DNA of 64,000 nucleotides from the NCBI RefSeq assembly GCF_902635505.1, contig NC_045427.1, forward strand, positions 86,967,460 to 87,031,459, in the 5' to 3' direction. Below, one piece after another: positions 29,263 through 40,995 of this stretch (position 1 is its first letter; every line of letters begins with the position of its first letter). This DNA is from Sarcophilus harrisii. Its lineage: Eukaryota; Chordata; Mammalia; Dasyuromorphia; Dasyuridae. The position numbers and the translations under genes were made by a program. Under the pieces are notes generated by a model. It was not told where the DNA came from, ran no database searches, and saw nothing but the letters and a program-made list of their open reading frames with translations.

Positions 29263-30500
29263 TTACACTGATTGATTGACTTTCTGGTTTCCACTTTTAT
29301 ATTTCTATATAACTTTAATTTTCTGCCATATGTTTTCCAACCTATACAACTTGTACATACTAGTTTTAAAACAATATTTCAAGGCAAATAATTAACATTA
29401 GACCAACATTAAGAGTTTTCCTCTTTCAAGAAACTCTGCATAATGTAAAGTAAAATATAACTACTATCTATAATTGATAACATCTTACTAGGCTTAATAG
29501 GGAAGATTTAATGAAAACTTTTTTCCAATTCTTTATGCACTTTGTACTTAGCATATTTAGTTAAATCATTTCCCTCCTTTTTTCCTGTAGATATTTTTAC
29601 TAAAGGGATGGGAATGTTAGAAGTTTGCTAATATTGCCTTGACAACAGTGAATCTGTTGTCAGATAACATTGGCAACTGTTGGCAGCCAAGTTCATCATT
29701 TATCTCCCATGACGGGATGCATAGCTCTTAGCAACAGCATCCTTTAGGTAGTAAGAAATTAAATGAGCAGATAACCCTTGAAATTTAAAAGGACTTTTAC
29801 CAGAGACCATGGTAGCTAAGGTGGCTATTCTATTTACCCACCTACGAATTGGGCCATATTGGAGAGGATTTGAAAATTTTCGTTTTAAGATTCTAATTCC
29901 TACATAAAGAGGAAAGAATCCTTCTGTGGAATAGCAAAATTAGAATTAATACTTTAACTCTCTTCCTGAGTTTCTCTCATATCCCAGGAGATATACTCCA
30001 AATATAGCTCAGAAGTAGTTAGTGTTTCTCTGAATTCAGCCAGTATTAGGAAAGTCAGGAGATTCATGCCTGTCCATGTTGACTAGTATGGAGAGCCATC
30101 ACTATTGTTTGTGGAAAACCCTAGAAGCAGAGATCCAATCTTCCTCCCTCTTCCCCTCAAAACAGCAATAACATGAATCCTGTAAATGATATGAAAGGAT
30201 AAAAATTGCCAGAATTTTGTACATTATTGGCCCCTAAGTCTGATTGGATGTCAAGGAAGAATGTTTCTGCTGTACCTTCATAGGTTTGGGATCTCTGCTG
30301 TTGAAAGCAACTGCTTGTTGGGAGATAATTGTACAGCAAGATGGAAATCTTCTTTTCCTTTTAAAAGTTGGGATGTATGAGAAATATGTGAAATTGATAA
30401 GAGTTCTTTCAAGTGGCAGAATGTGGGGTATAAGTGCATTTTTATTTAAATTTTGGAATGATTATGAAAAGTAATTAAAGTTGTATTTGTCTTTCATTTG
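29263..30500 (+). other. CRIPT: Probable CRIPT 3' UTR
   Basis: About 1.2 kb after the stop with no recognised transposon, unlike almost every other stretch this long in the window. An ATTAAA near 30474 followed by T/GT-rich sequence is a plausible poly(A) signal, and an earlier ATTAAA lies near 29758. No canonical AATAAA was noticed close to the stop. The end is therefore a guess. Confidence 0.45.
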
Positions 30501-30777
30501 TTCAGTTTCTTTTATGTAACTTTTTTTTCAGGATTTATATTTATAATATTTCTTAGCTATGACTTTGTTGTGTGATAGGCAAGTTGGAAACATTTTCCCC
30601 AAATCATCTTTTTCAGATAATGGAAAACAATTTGAAAGTCAGGATTACAACAAATGATGACATAGATTATTTCCAAGGAAAGGAAGAAAAATCAAAATCC
30701 TTTTTTGGACATATTATGCAAACTTTAAAGTTCTATTATTGCTATTATTGTTATACTTATTATTCCATTTATATCAT

Positions 30778-30935
30778 TAATTCAACAAGCATTTTTTAAA
30801 ATTGTGTCTTCTATGTGAAGGTGCCATGATAGGTGCTTGAGATACACAAACAAAATTAAAAACAGATTTACCCTAAAGAAGCTTATATTCTTCTGGGATG
30901 ATATCACTATTTATATAAGTAAATAACTTTAAAAT
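30778..30935 (-). mobile_element. L2 LINE 3' tail
   Basis: Inverted tail: TTCAACAAGCATTTTTTAAA, AGGTGCCATGATAGGTGC, GATACACAAACAAAATTAAA. Confidence 0.5.
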
Positions 30936-30954
30936 AATTTTAGGTAGTATTTGT

Positions 30955-31180
30955 ATGGCATTTTAAGATTTATAAAATGCATTGTGTTATTTTATTTGAT
31001 CTTTGTAATTTATAGAGTTTATACTGTAAGTTAAGTATTATTATTATTCCCATTTTAGGGTTGAAGATACTGAGGTTAAATGACTTAGCCAGATTCACAC
31101 AGCCAGGGAAATTTCCAAGGCAGAGTTTGAACTCAGATCTTCCCAAATACAAGTCCCATGCTTTATCTTCTGTACCACTT
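30955..31180 (-). mobile_element. MIR-type SINE
   Basis: Inverted MIR: TTATTATTCCCATTTTAGGG, GACTTAGCCAGATTCACACA, TTTGAACTCAGATCTTCCC, ending CCCATGCTTTATC. Confidence 0.65.
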
Positions 31181-31194
31181 ATTTTCTTGTTAAA

Positions 31195-31465
31195 AAAAAT
31201 AATAACAATAATTTGAGGAAAGAGAGAATCCCAACAATTAAGAGGCTCAAGAAAGTCTTCCAGGAGGAGGTGACAACAAGGGAATCTAAAAAAACGAGGT
31301 ATGGAGGAAGAACACCCCAGGCATGAGGCCCGTCTACCCAGAGGCAGGGGGCAGATGGAATAGAATGCCAAGTTTGCATAGGGGCAGGGAGATCAGTTTG
31401 ACTGGAATGTAGAGTATGTGAAGGGACTGGTGTGTGGAGGACTGGGAAAGCAAGGACACTATTAC
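31195..31465 (-). mobile_element. L2 LINE 3' body fragment
   Basis: Inverted: AAAGTCTTCCAGGAGGAGGT, CACCCCAGGCATGAGG, then GGACTGGTGTGTGGAGGACT. These follow the L2 3' body order seen at 20.3-20.5 kb. Confidence 0.45.
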
Positions 31466-31479
31466 TTCTTGTTAGATTT

Positions 31480-31645
31480 GGATCATAGAGCTAGGACTGG
31501 AAGGGACCTCAGAAGCCATCCAGTTCAAAGGCAAAGTGTTTTATTCACTGCCACATAGTCTCCAACCAGCAGGGGCTAAGATTCAAAGCCTAGTGCGCTG
31601 CCTCCACATCCAGTATTCTTTCCACCACAAGGCATATGTTCTCTT
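31480..31645 (-). mobile_element. MIR-type SINE
   Basis: ATCATAGAGCTAGGACTGG, AAGGGACCTCAGAAGCCATC, CAGTTCAAAGGC, then GCCTAGTGCGCTGCCTCCAC: inverted MIR order with an internal deletion. Confidence 0.5.
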
Positions 31646-31775
31646 TTTCTCTGCCCTTGGAGACCTGCTGCATCCTGGTAGGGAGATCAGAGCCCCATTC
31701 AGTGAAGATACAGTGTCTTACACAGAGAGTAGGTGCTTAATAAGTGTCTGGTTGATTGAAGCATCCTTTCCCTCA
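31645..31775 (+). mobile_element. L2 LINE 3' tail
   Basis: Ends with GTGTCTTACACAGAGAGTAGG then TGCTTAATAAGTGTCTGG, the L2 tail. Confidence 0.45.
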
Positions 31776-31876
31776 GTGTAGCACTCCCATTCACCAGAAA
31801 GATCTTGACAGGCTAGTGGAGATGAAGTTCATTAGGGATGAATGTAAAGTCTTTCACTTGCTTTTAATAATACCAG

Positions 31877-32892
31877 TGTCAGGACAGCTAGGTGGTGCAG
31901 TGGATAGAGCACCAGCCCTGAAGTCAGGAGGCCCCTAGTTCAAATCTGGCCTCAGACACTTAACACTCTACAACTGTGTGACCCTGGACAAGTCACTTTT
32001 TGGGGGGAATATATTATTTTTTTTATTATAGCTTTTTATTTACAAGTTATATGCATGGGTAATTTTTCAGCATTGACAATTACAAAACCTTTTGTTCCAA
32101 TTTCCCCCCACTTTCTCCCACTCCCTCCCTCCAGATTGCAGGTAGACAAATACATGTTAAATATGTTAAAGTATAAGTTAAATACCATATATGTACACAT
32201 GTCCATACAGTTATTTTGCTGTACAAAAAGAATTGGACTTTGAATAGTATACAATTAACCTGTGAAGGAAATCAAAAATGCAGGCAGACAAAAATAGAGG
32301 GATTGGGAATTCTATGTAATGGTTCATACTCATTTCCCAGAGTTCTTTCACTGGGTGTGGCTGGTTCAGTTCATTACTGCTCTATTGGAACTGATTTGGT
32401 TCATCCATCAGAATTGATCATCATATACTATTGTTGTTGAAGTATATAATGATCTCCTGGTCCTGCTCATTTCATTCAGCATCAGTTCATGTAAGTTTCT
32501 CCAGGCCTTTCTGAAATCATCCTATTGGTCATTTCTTACAGAACAATAATATTCCATAATATTCATATACCACAATTTATTCAGCCATTCTCCAGTTGAT
32601 GGGCATCCACTCAGTTTCCAGTTTCTGGCCACTACAAAGAGGGCTGCCACAAACATTCTTGCACAAACAGGTCCCTTTCCCTTCTTTAAGATCTCTTTGG
32701 GATATAAGCCCAGTAATAACACTGCCGGAACAAAGGGTAAGCACAGTTTGATAACTTTTTGAGCATAGTTCCAAATTGCTCTCCAGAATGGCTAGATTAT
32801 TCACAGTTCCACCAACAATATATCAGTGTCCCTGGGCAAGTCACTTAACCCCAATTGCCTCAGCCAAAAAAAAAAAAGAAAAGAAAAAAAGA
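31877..32892 (+). mobile_element. WSINE1/WALLSI-type SINE split by an L1
   Basis: Left part at 31877-31998 (GGACAGCTAGGTGGTGCAG to CTGGACAAGTCACTT) and right part at 32830-32892 (CCTGGGCAAGTCACTTAACC, AATTGCCTCAGCC, A-rich tail). AATAATACCAG occurs at 31866-31876 and again at 32893-32903, a clean 11-bp target-site duplication in the L3/CR1 host copy. Confidence 0.85.
31999..32829 (-). mobile_element. L1 LINE 3' end (tail type A), 5'-truncated, inside the SINE
   Basis: Inverted L1: poly-T start, then GCTTTTTATTTACAAGTTAT and TTTTTCAGCATTGACAATTA. It runs through the ORF2 C-terminus to TTCCACCAACAATATATCAG. A CCCTGG(A/G)CAAGTCACTT repeat of 17 bp flanks it (31982-31998 and 32830-32846, one mismatch). 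It is the youngest layer of the nest. Confidence 0.85.
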
Positions 32893-33300
32893 AATAATAC
32901 CAGCTTCACAAGTATAGGATATAGAGGAGGCATAATCATAATTTTCAGTTCAGTGAGTCCCTAGCCAAAAAAAAAAAAAAAAAAAAAAAAAAGCTTAAAA
33001 AGTGATTTTAGGCTACATTAAAACTAGCATAGCTTCCAGGAATAAGGAGGCCACAGCCACTTTGTACTGTGGATCAGATCGCATCCACAATATTGTGCTC
33101 AGTTTGGGAACACCACAGTTTTAGGACATTAATAAAGTGAAGGGTCCACAGGAAAACAACCAGAATGGAAAAGGATTTTGAGTCCATATTGGGAAAGACA
33201 AGGAGGTTAGAGAGACAAGATGGACAGAGACTGTGTGGAATCAGATGTCAAGTTGGGGAGAAATAGGAGACAGGTTATGTGTGGTTGAAGTATCTACTAG

Positions 33301-34325
33301 AATCCCTCAGACATGGATGCTAGATTAATTCTTTTGCTTTAATGTATTGAAATCATCCTTGAGGTGTAATTGGTTCCAACATTTAAAAATTCTGGCAGTT
33401 GACAATTTGATTATTGATAATCTAAATAAAATTAAAAAAAAAAAAGAAAGAAAAAGATCATGAGGAGCTCTAGCTCTTCTATCATGCTTGGCCAAAGCAT
33501 CATTAGGCATAACATGCAGACAAGGAATCAAGACCATATACTAGGTGAAGAACCTTTCTCTTACTGTGGCCAAATCTCCTTTTGTTAATCATCAGTTTTG
33601 TTATTGTCTCATTGCATTCCAGTCTTCAACCTGAGCTACTAACCCAGCGTGGGCAGACCTGCTGGATTAAATATGGAAGACCTTCAGTGTCAGATCAGAA
33701 CTTTAAACTTCAGTCAGGCAAGGAAGAACTACAATAGCTTTTCTTTCTTTGTGCTAGCTGAAGAATGACTATGTTTTAGAAAAAATTAAACTGGCAGCAA
33801 TATACAGAATGGATTGAGTGGATGGAAAGGCAAGATAGAAATGTCTTAAGGGATGATTTATGAGAGGATAATGATTTGGCCTAGCATGAGGGAAGTGAAA
33901 ATGAAAAGGAAGACTCAATGACAAAGACTATTGCAAAAGAAAAGGCCCTGGATGTATTATCCCCAAGCAGTTGGATAAGCTAAAAGTATACATAACTTCA
34001 AAAACAAAGTATGAATAGTAAATGCATGATGCATTATGAAAGGATGTTTGTGGCACAATCTTAACCTTTTGAGGTTAACATCAGAGAAATAACAATGAAG
34101 TTCCATAAACCACTGTTGGTATCTTTCTCAGAGAAAGTAGATAAATAAATATTCCCCAAAGTTTTTTTGATTAATCCCCTATCAGTAAAAAAAAGTTGTT
34201 TTAGCACGGACCCCTCCAATATGTATATAATTACTTATTTGCAAATTATATGTAGTGGTCCTATACTTATAATTATGTACATTATGAAATTTGCACAAAA
34301 AATAGAAAAGGGATGAAATCAAGAT
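33301..34325. other. No recognised element
   Basis: Mixed unique sequence with an A-rich tract at 33430-33455. Ordinary open frames only. Confidence 0.3.
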
Positions 34326-34329
34326 AAAA

Positions 34330-34725
34330 TAATATTGATTCTAGAGTCAGTAAGGAGTCACTGGAGTTTGCTGAATAAGGGAGTTACATGGACAGCCTTA
34401 CACTTTAGAAAAATCTTTGGTAAGTGATTTGTGGGAAATTAAATGGAAAAGGGAGAGAGATAACAGAGAAACCATCTCTTACAATAGTCCAGGCAAGAGA
34501 ACCATCCTGAATTAAGGTGGTCGCCATGAGCAAAGAGAAAGAAAAAGTTATGAGAGGTTGGAGGGATAGAAATGGCAAGATTTGGCAACTGGTTGAATAT
34601 GTAGGCTAGGAGAAAATAAAGGGAATCCTGGTTAATTGGTGGGATTGTGGTGCCTTAACATTAATAGGGGAGTCTGGAAGAATTGTAGGTTTAGGAGAAA
34701 ACATAATAAATTCTCCAGAGAGATG
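34330..34725 (-). mobile_element. L2 LINE 3' body
   Basis: Inverted L2: AAGGAGTCACTGGAGTTTGC, TTACAATAGTCCAGGCAAGA, TTTGGCAACTGGTTGAATAT, AATAGGGGAGTCTGGAAG. Same order as 20.6-21.05 kb. Confidence 0.65.
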
Positions 34726-35710
34726 TCTCATTGGTCTTTTGCTCCTGAGCACAGAGCCTGCCTATTGGGGGCACCTGTCTCTGTCACCTTGTGATCTCGA
34801 GGTAATGGAAACAGCATGCTGGGAGAAAGGTGTATTTTCCAAATAATACATATAGTTCAATTAAGGATCCCTAGGTAACAGGTTATAATTGCCCTGAAGG
34901 AACTGATCCCTCGCTCAGAAAGGTAGAAGGAAAGGATTGAGTGGGAAATTGTTGGAGGATAAGGTAAATGTGGCTGGATATAAAAAAAACCCTCCTTTGG
35001 GTATTAAAGGAAAGATGGAATGTGACCCCTTTTCCCACCCAGTAGTTAATCACATACCTTTTAGTGTAAAGACAGTGACCCCACTTTTGAGACCCCTGGG
35101 ATAAACTATGCATCTGATCCCACCTAGCCATTTCTGTTGACATTTCTGCTTCAGGATAACCATTATCCTCAAACCCTTCAGTTAAGTAGAAAGCTATTTC
35201 CAGTTATTGCATCTGCCAAGTTGATTTGTCTGCTATTATGGTTTCAGAGCACTTGGATATACATGCAAGATGGTTTTATGTTTATAAAAGTGGGTCACAG
35301 CAAGCTGGGCAATGGATTGTCAACTCCTCATTATCTATTACAAATCCTCATGGAAATGGTAATGCTGAAAAGTTGGCTATGTAGAGTGTCCAAGGAAGCT
35401 ATTGGACCTTTCTTGAATTTCATGTTATGGTGAAAATGAGAACAGGGGAAAGATGAAGAACCAGGGAGGAGTAATAATGTGCTATTCCTCCTTGTATTTA
35501 ATACAGTCCCTCCAGAGCACTCTGAACATTCTGAGTCTGTTAATAGCTGCACAATACCTATTAATGTGCAACCCAGATTGCTATTTTCATTACAACTAAA
35601 TTCTCTTATCACTAGATAGATGAAATAAAGGACCCAGGAGTAATTCAGAGATCAGAAGAGATGACCTTGCTGCCAGAAACTAACACAATTATAATTCTTT
35701 AAGCATGGCC
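34726..35710. other. No recognised element
   Basis: Unique-looking sequence. The overlapping 98-codon (+) and 93-codon (-) open frames have no known domain. Confidence 0.3.
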
Positions 35711-35711
35711 T

Positions 35712-35920
35712 AGAATAAAAGATGTCAACCTGGAGTCTACTGGTAAACTTGTCCTTTTTTAATATTTTGATGACTTTATTTCAATATAATTTGGTTTCCT
35801 TTGTAATCCTATGTATTTTATTTTGTGCATTTAAACATATATGAGGCCCCTAAACTTCACCAGAACTCCAGAGTTTCCATCATATATACAGAAAGATGAG
35901 GAACCCCTCTCTAGTGTACA
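35712..35920 (-). mobile_element. hAT-type nonautonomous DNA transposon (family 2)
   Basis: Inverted relative to 59340-59531: TTGATGACTTTATTTCAATA, TTGGTTTCCTTTGTAATCC, TTTTATTTTGTGCATTTAAA, ending GATGAGGAACCCCTCT. Confidence 0.5.
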
Positions 35921-36144
35921 CCATTAATGGCCACTTTTCAAATCATTTCCCTTTTTTTGCTCATTTTGTTAACTCAGGCTGACTATTCACTCAGTAAGGG
36001 TAGTTTGCAATCAGTAGTTCCATTTGTCCTCAATTCTCCCATGTAAAAGCTTCTCCCTTTTAATCTCAAGAAGTATTGTATAGTGGTAAGGTAGATTATT
36101 TGTAAAAGCTCTACTTTTTGAAGCAACTAATTGGCATGATAGAT

Positions 36145-36330
36145 CTTTCTTTCTCTTAAAGCATAGCACTCTGAGTTCAAATCCTATCTCAGAACTTTCC
36201 TCTCAGTTTGTCTTTCTGGAATATGGACATTATGGTAATACAACGAACCTTCCATTATTGCTTTTGAGAATCAAATAATATTTGTAAAATTTAAAGCGTT
36301 ATGTACAGTTAGCGGTGATTCCCCTACTCC
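36145..36330 (+). mobile_element. MIR-type SINE
   Basis: GAGTTCAAATCCTATCTCAG, then a degenerate centre and TATTGCTTTTGAGAATCAAA, TTGTAAAATTTAAAGCG tail. Confidence 0.4.
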
Positions 36331-36588
36331 CCTACTTTATACTCTGGTAGCATCCAAGGGTGGTCTGCCAAAATGCCATTGCCCTTTGCAAATCCTAGAT
36401 GTTACCTTGATAGGCAGGATATGTGAGGGTGTTTTGCTTGCATTGTTAAGGTTTCCTTTAATATGCTCCTGGTTAAAATGGACAGGAATACAAAGAGAAA
36501 CAATCAAAAGGGACCTTTCTGGTTAGTCATGGAGGCATTTAATGATAAATGTTTAAATGATAAATGATCTAAGTTAATAAATCAGCCC

Positions 36589-37429
36589 ACACACTAATAC
36601 ATTGTTGATGGAATTGTGAACACATTCAACCATTCTGCAGAGCACTTTGGAACTATGCTCAAAAAGTTATCAAACTGTGCATACCCTTTGATCCAGCAGT
36701 GTTTCTAGTGGGTTTATATCCCAAAGAGATCTTAAAGAGGGGAAAGGGACCTGTATGTGCACAAATGTTTGTGGCAGCCCTCTTTGCAGTGGCCAGAAAC
36801 TGGAAACTGAGTGGATGCCCATCAATTGGAGAATAACTGAATAAATTGTGGTATATGAATATTATGGAATATTATTGTTCAGTAAGAAATGACCAACAGG
36901 ATGATTTCAGAAAGGCCTGGAGAGACTTACACGAACTGATGCTGAGTGAAATGAGCAGGACCAGGAGATCATTATATACTTCAACAACAATACTATATGA
37001 TGACCAGTTCTGATGGACCTGGCCATCCTCAGCAATGAGGTGAATCAAATCAGTTTCAATGGAGCAGTAATGAACTGATCCATCTATGCCCAGAGAAAGA
37101 ACTCTGGGAGATGTCTAAAAACCATTACATTGAATTCCCAATCCATATATTTTTGTCTGCCTGCATTTTTTATTTCCTTCACAGGCTAATTGTACAATAT
37201 TTCAGAGTCCAATTCTTTTTGTCAGCAAAATAACTGTTTGGTCATGTATACCTATTGTGTATCTAATTTATATTTTAATATATATCACATCTACTGGTCA
37301 TCCTGCCATCTGAGGGAAGGGGTGGGAGGAAGAAGGGGAAAAATTGGAACAAGAGGTTTGGTAATTGTCAGTGCTGTAAAGTTACTCATACATATAACCT
37401 GTAAATAAAAGGCTATTAAAATTAAAATA
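36589..37429 (+). mobile_element. L1 LINE 3' end (tail type A), 5'-truncated
   Basis: ORF2 C-terminus (AACTATGCTCAAAAAGTTAT to GGAATATTATTGTTCAG) and full 3' UTR, ending AACCTGTAAATAAAAGGC. A 13-bp target-site duplication AATAAATCAGCCC lies at 36576-36588 and 37430-37442, unmutated, so this is one of the youngest insertions here. Confidence 0.9.
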
Positions 37430-37739
37430 AATAAATCAGCCCTCAAAATTCACAGCTGTTACTAGCTTCTGTAAATTCCAGACTGGGGCTCAGCCCAATG
37501 ACCACCTTCTAAAGCCACAGCCCAGTTGTCCTCTCACCACTCCATTATTTTTCTTGTCCTGAGGGGCTTAATTTTTTGTTTTAATTTTTCTCAGCACTGG
37601 TTGATACCCCAGGTTTACCACCCAAGCTCTTTCCAACTGGCCTCTCTCAGAATTTTCTTATCCCAAGAGGTTTCAGAGTAGTGAGGAGGAAACAGGTTGC
37701 AGGAGATCTTTTTTCCTCTTTTCTAGGGTCCAGTGACTT

Positions 37740-37862
37740 TTAAAAATAATTTGATAATTGCATTTCAATATAATTGGGTTTTTAAAAATTCTGCCTATTT
37801 TTATTTTATGCATTTACAAACAATATCCTGAGAAGAATATTGGCTTCACCAGACAGCCTAAG
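37740..37862 (-). mobile_element. hAT-type element fragment (family 2)
   Basis: TTGCATTTCAATATAATTGG, TTTTATTTTATGCATTTACA, ATATCCTGAGAAGAATATTG match the interior of family 2 copies. Confidence 0.45.
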
Positions 37863-38199
37863 AACTGAAGAAATCTTGCTCCAAAGGAAGGTTGCAGGTG
37901 CAGGATCCTAAGAAGAATGTGGCTCGGGCTGGGAGATCACAGCAGCTGTCAGCCCAGTCGGAGGTGCCGGTGAGGGGACAGCGCCTGCCTTCTCAGTTCA
38001 CTTCCTACCTTCTACAGCTTTGATACCCTGGGCCATCTGCCTAAACACTGCAGTATGCCACTGTCAGGGCTTTCAGTTTTCACCATTTAGTTTGTTTCAG
38101 CTGGCATCTAAAAACCCATCAGTAGCTCAGTAGTTGGCTCCAACCCTCAGGCTGATCCACATTTCTAGGAATTCATCATTAGACTGCTCAGGCAGCTTG

Positions 38200-38385
38200 A
38201 TTTGAGGGAATTAATTCTAGACTTGGAGTCAAGAGAGCTGGGTGTTCAAATCTTTCCCCCAAGGCTTATTATTAGTTTTGTGACCTCAGGCATATTAATC
38301 TCTCTGAACTTTAAAATCCACCTCCTCACAGGGTTGTGGCAAAGCTAATTTTATATTAAGGGCTTTTCTTGATCTCTGTTATTAA
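38200..38385 (+). mobile_element. MIR-type SINE
   Basis: CTAGACTTGGAGTCAAGAGA, TTGTGACCTCAGGCATATTA, CCACCTCCTCACAGGGTTGT. Confidence 0.6.
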
Positions 38386-38394
38386 TGCCCTTCT

Positions 38395-38640
38395 CAAATT
38401 ATCTTGTATTTCCTTATCAGCAAGTATTTATAAGCAGCATTTATGCCAGGTGCCATGCCTAGGCCTTAGGGTTATAGAGAAAAAAAAATCTCCTTCCCTC
38501 ATGGAGTTTATACTCTAGTGGGAGGAGACAATATGTACTATTATGTAAGGGATCAGGAAAGGTGTGTTGGAGCTAACTTTGGACTGAGCCTTACAGGATT
38601 CTAGGAATAGAAGGGCAGAAAGAATTTGTTTCAGACACAG
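38395..38640 (-). mobile_element. L2 LINE 3' end
   Basis: Inverted: AGCAAGTATTTATAAGC, CCTTCCCTCATGGAGTTTAT, ACTCTAGTGGGAGGAGACAA, ACTGAGCCTTACAGGATTC. Confidence 0.6.
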
Positions 38641-38875
38641 GAGACAGTGTTTGGGAGCAGTGATTAGGACACTGGGTCTGGGGTTGAGAAAACCTGAGTT
38701 AAAATTCAACTCTAGACACTTGCTAGCTGTGTCACCTTGAGCAAGTCATTTAACCTGTTTGCCTGAATGTCCTCAAATGTAAAATGGGTATAGTTTTGTG
38801 GATTAAATGAGATATTTTGTAAAGTTCTTAGCAAAGTGCCTGGCATATAGTAGGTACTATGTAAATGCTTATTCC
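38640..38875 (+). mobile_element. MIR-type SINE
   Basis: Almost complete: GATTAGGACACTGGGTCTGG, CACTTGCTAGCTGTGTCACC, TTGAGCAAGTCATTTAACC, TCCTCAAATGTAAAATGGG, GTGCCTGGCATATAGTAGG. Confidence 0.7.
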
Positions 38876-38934
38876 ATTTCTCTTCCTTTCCCTTATCCCT
38901 TCAGCCTCCAGTTTGACTAGACATGAGGGACAAT

Positions 38935-39050
38935 GAAGGGAAATAATGAATAAAAAAATCTGGAAAGGTAGGTTGGAACCAGGATGTAAAAGACTTTAAA
39001 TGCCAATAAATAAGAGTTTGTATTTGATCCTACAGGTGATTTATAGATTC
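38935..39050 (-). mobile_element. L2 LINE fragment
   Basis: TCTGGAAAGGTAGGTTGGAA, AGACTTTAAATGCCAATAAA, TGTATTTGATCCTACAGG: inverted L2 3' body. Confidence 0.55.
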
Positions 39051-39229
39051 TATCTCTCCTCAATTTCCATATCTGCATGGCACCCCCTCCCCTTTCCTCC
39101 ACATCCCCCAAATGTATAACCGTGGGAAGAAATATTAGTGCCTCAAGCAACTCTTTAAGACCCCAAGTTACAGATGTGAACAAGAGGAGAGTCTCTGCCC
39201 ACGAGATTTTCTATACCAGTGGAATCACA

Positions 39230-39320
39230 GGTCCAGATTAAAAGAGTTCCTGACACTTAGCAGCGTGTTTTGTGCAGAGTAGCCACTTAATAAGTGCTTG
39301 TGGAACTGTTTAATTTAGGG
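39230..39320 (+). mobile_element. L2-type tail fragment
   Basis: CTGACACTTAGCAGCGTG, then AGAGTAGCCACTTAATAAGTGC. Confidence 0.4.
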
Positions 39321-40478
39321 CCCTCTAGAAGGCTAATACCAGAAGAGACACTTCTGTTATTTTAAAAGACTGATTGCCTGGTTTCTTTCATATCTTGAGA
39401 TCCAATGTAGCACATAATTGGTTTTCTTAAAGGACAGATGTAAAAGAGTACCCTAAGTTTCTGCCTTGTTATGAGTGTCTTACTATAAAATGGCAGAATT
39501 GTTACCAAGGTTTGGCACCATAAAAAGAATAAAAAACTAACAAATGAGTTTTCTAAGGTAGCACCCTAGTCAGCTGTACTTCCTAGCTCTCAGGTGCTTA
39601 TTCGGTCTGGGTCAACAAAGAATGGTTAACTACTTCTCTCGTGGTTTAGGGGGTTACCATGAAAAAATGTCTAGGACTGTTGCAATGCATACCAGCCATA
39701 CAGACAAGGGACTGTTAGTTAACGAACTTTTTGATTATTTACTAATATAATAATGTAGTATCTAATCAGAATACTTGGTTCACAGCCCCCCTCAATACAC
39801 ACATACACACAGAATCTGTATCTGAAGCGAGATTTGAACTCACTAATATTTACAGTGTCAAGAGAAAGGTGGGCGCACACTTAGATTATGTGGCAAAGTA
39901 GTAACTCAGCTCCTGGCTGAATGGAAGTTCTTTTTTTCCTTTGTGCAATCTTGATGTTCCCCTAATATGTGTGTAATTCTCTTCTTTGCCCTGAGGATTG
40001 GGGCTCTCTATACTCCTGCATCAGCACTTCTCTCTGACCCAAAGAGGTTGTTCTACCTGAAGCTAACTTTCCTCAGTGTATCTAATTTGTCTTCTCCAAG
40101 ATCCCTTTCTGAATATATCATTTATTAGAGGTCTAGTCTCCCCAAGGGAGAGGTTAGGGGATTGGGGGAATATTAGGTTTCCTTCCCTCACCCTTGCCCT
40201 TAGATACAAGTAGAAGGCTCTCTGGCTCCTCAAAACATACTTAAAACTTAACTCTGAAAATGTTACTAGAATGTTCCTGCAGGAATCTCCTCTGATATAT
40301 GTAGGTCCAGAGGTATGTCAAATTCCTTCTACCACTCCATTTAAAAATGCAGTGTAACTAGAATTTTAAGGAAAAAAAAGTTAAATTTAGAAAAAAAAAA
40401 AAACTCTTTGTAGTGAATATCTTTGATGATGGTGTTACATCCACATATATAGTTAATTTTTTTCCCGAGGTTAAGAAA
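39321..40478. other. No recognised element
   Basis: Unique-looking sequence with a short CA-rich tract at 39797-39815 and an A12 run at 40391. No open frame of interest. Confidence 0.3.
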
Positions 40479-40479
40479 A

Positions 40480-40995
40480 GGCACTTTTCAGAAGAAATTT
40501 AAATTATCAAGAATCAAATGAAATATTCCAAATCATCAATAATAATAGAATACAAATTAATTCAATGTTTCAATTTCCTTTTATAACCATCAAATTGGAA
40601 AAGAAAACAAAAGTAGAAGATGGTGAGTGCTAGAAGGCACACTAATATATTGATGGTTCTATGACCTATGAATTGGTCCAACCATTCTGGAAAACAAAAA
40701 AAATGTGATTAAACTGTACTTATCTTTTAAAGAATGACGCCACTCCTAAGTGTATGCCCCAAGGAAGTCAAAGACAGAACAGTCTCATATATGCAACAAT
40801 ATTTAAAGCAGCGTTTTTTAAGAGCAAAAAACTAGAAACAGTGACCACTAGGGGAATGACTGAACAAACTTTGGCATTCAAAAGTAATGGAAATACAAAT
40901 TTGAAAAATTCAGAGAAGACTTGTATGAAATAAAATCAGAATTTGGAGAACCCTTTACATCATGATCCCAATAAAGTAAAGGAAAACAAAACTTA
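40480..40995 (+). mobile_element. L1 LINE C-terminal fragment, old
   Basis: GGCACTTTTCAGAAGAAATT, AATTGGTCCAACCATTCTGG, ATGCCCCAAGGAAGTCAAAG, GGGAATGACTGAACAAACTT follow ORF2 C-terminal order with heavy divergence. Confidence 0.6.

Larger units (their letters stand above)
31785..33300 (+). mobile_element. L3/CR1 LINE fragment, split by nested SINE and L1
   Basis: The left part (31785-31876) encodes LDRLVEMKFIRDECKVFH, the CR1/L3 'MKFN..KCKVLH' region after the RT. The right part resumes at 32904 and carries ATTTTAGGCTACATTAAAAC (LGCIK), TCGCATCCACAATATTGTGC (HLEYCVQF) and GGAAAACAACCAGAATGG. The 1-kb gap is one SINE with an L1 inside it. Confidence 0.65.

Noticed and set aside
30244-30474. 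76-codon frame downstream of CRIPT as a separate small gene
   Set aside because: No domain, and it lies in the probable CRIPT 3' UTR.
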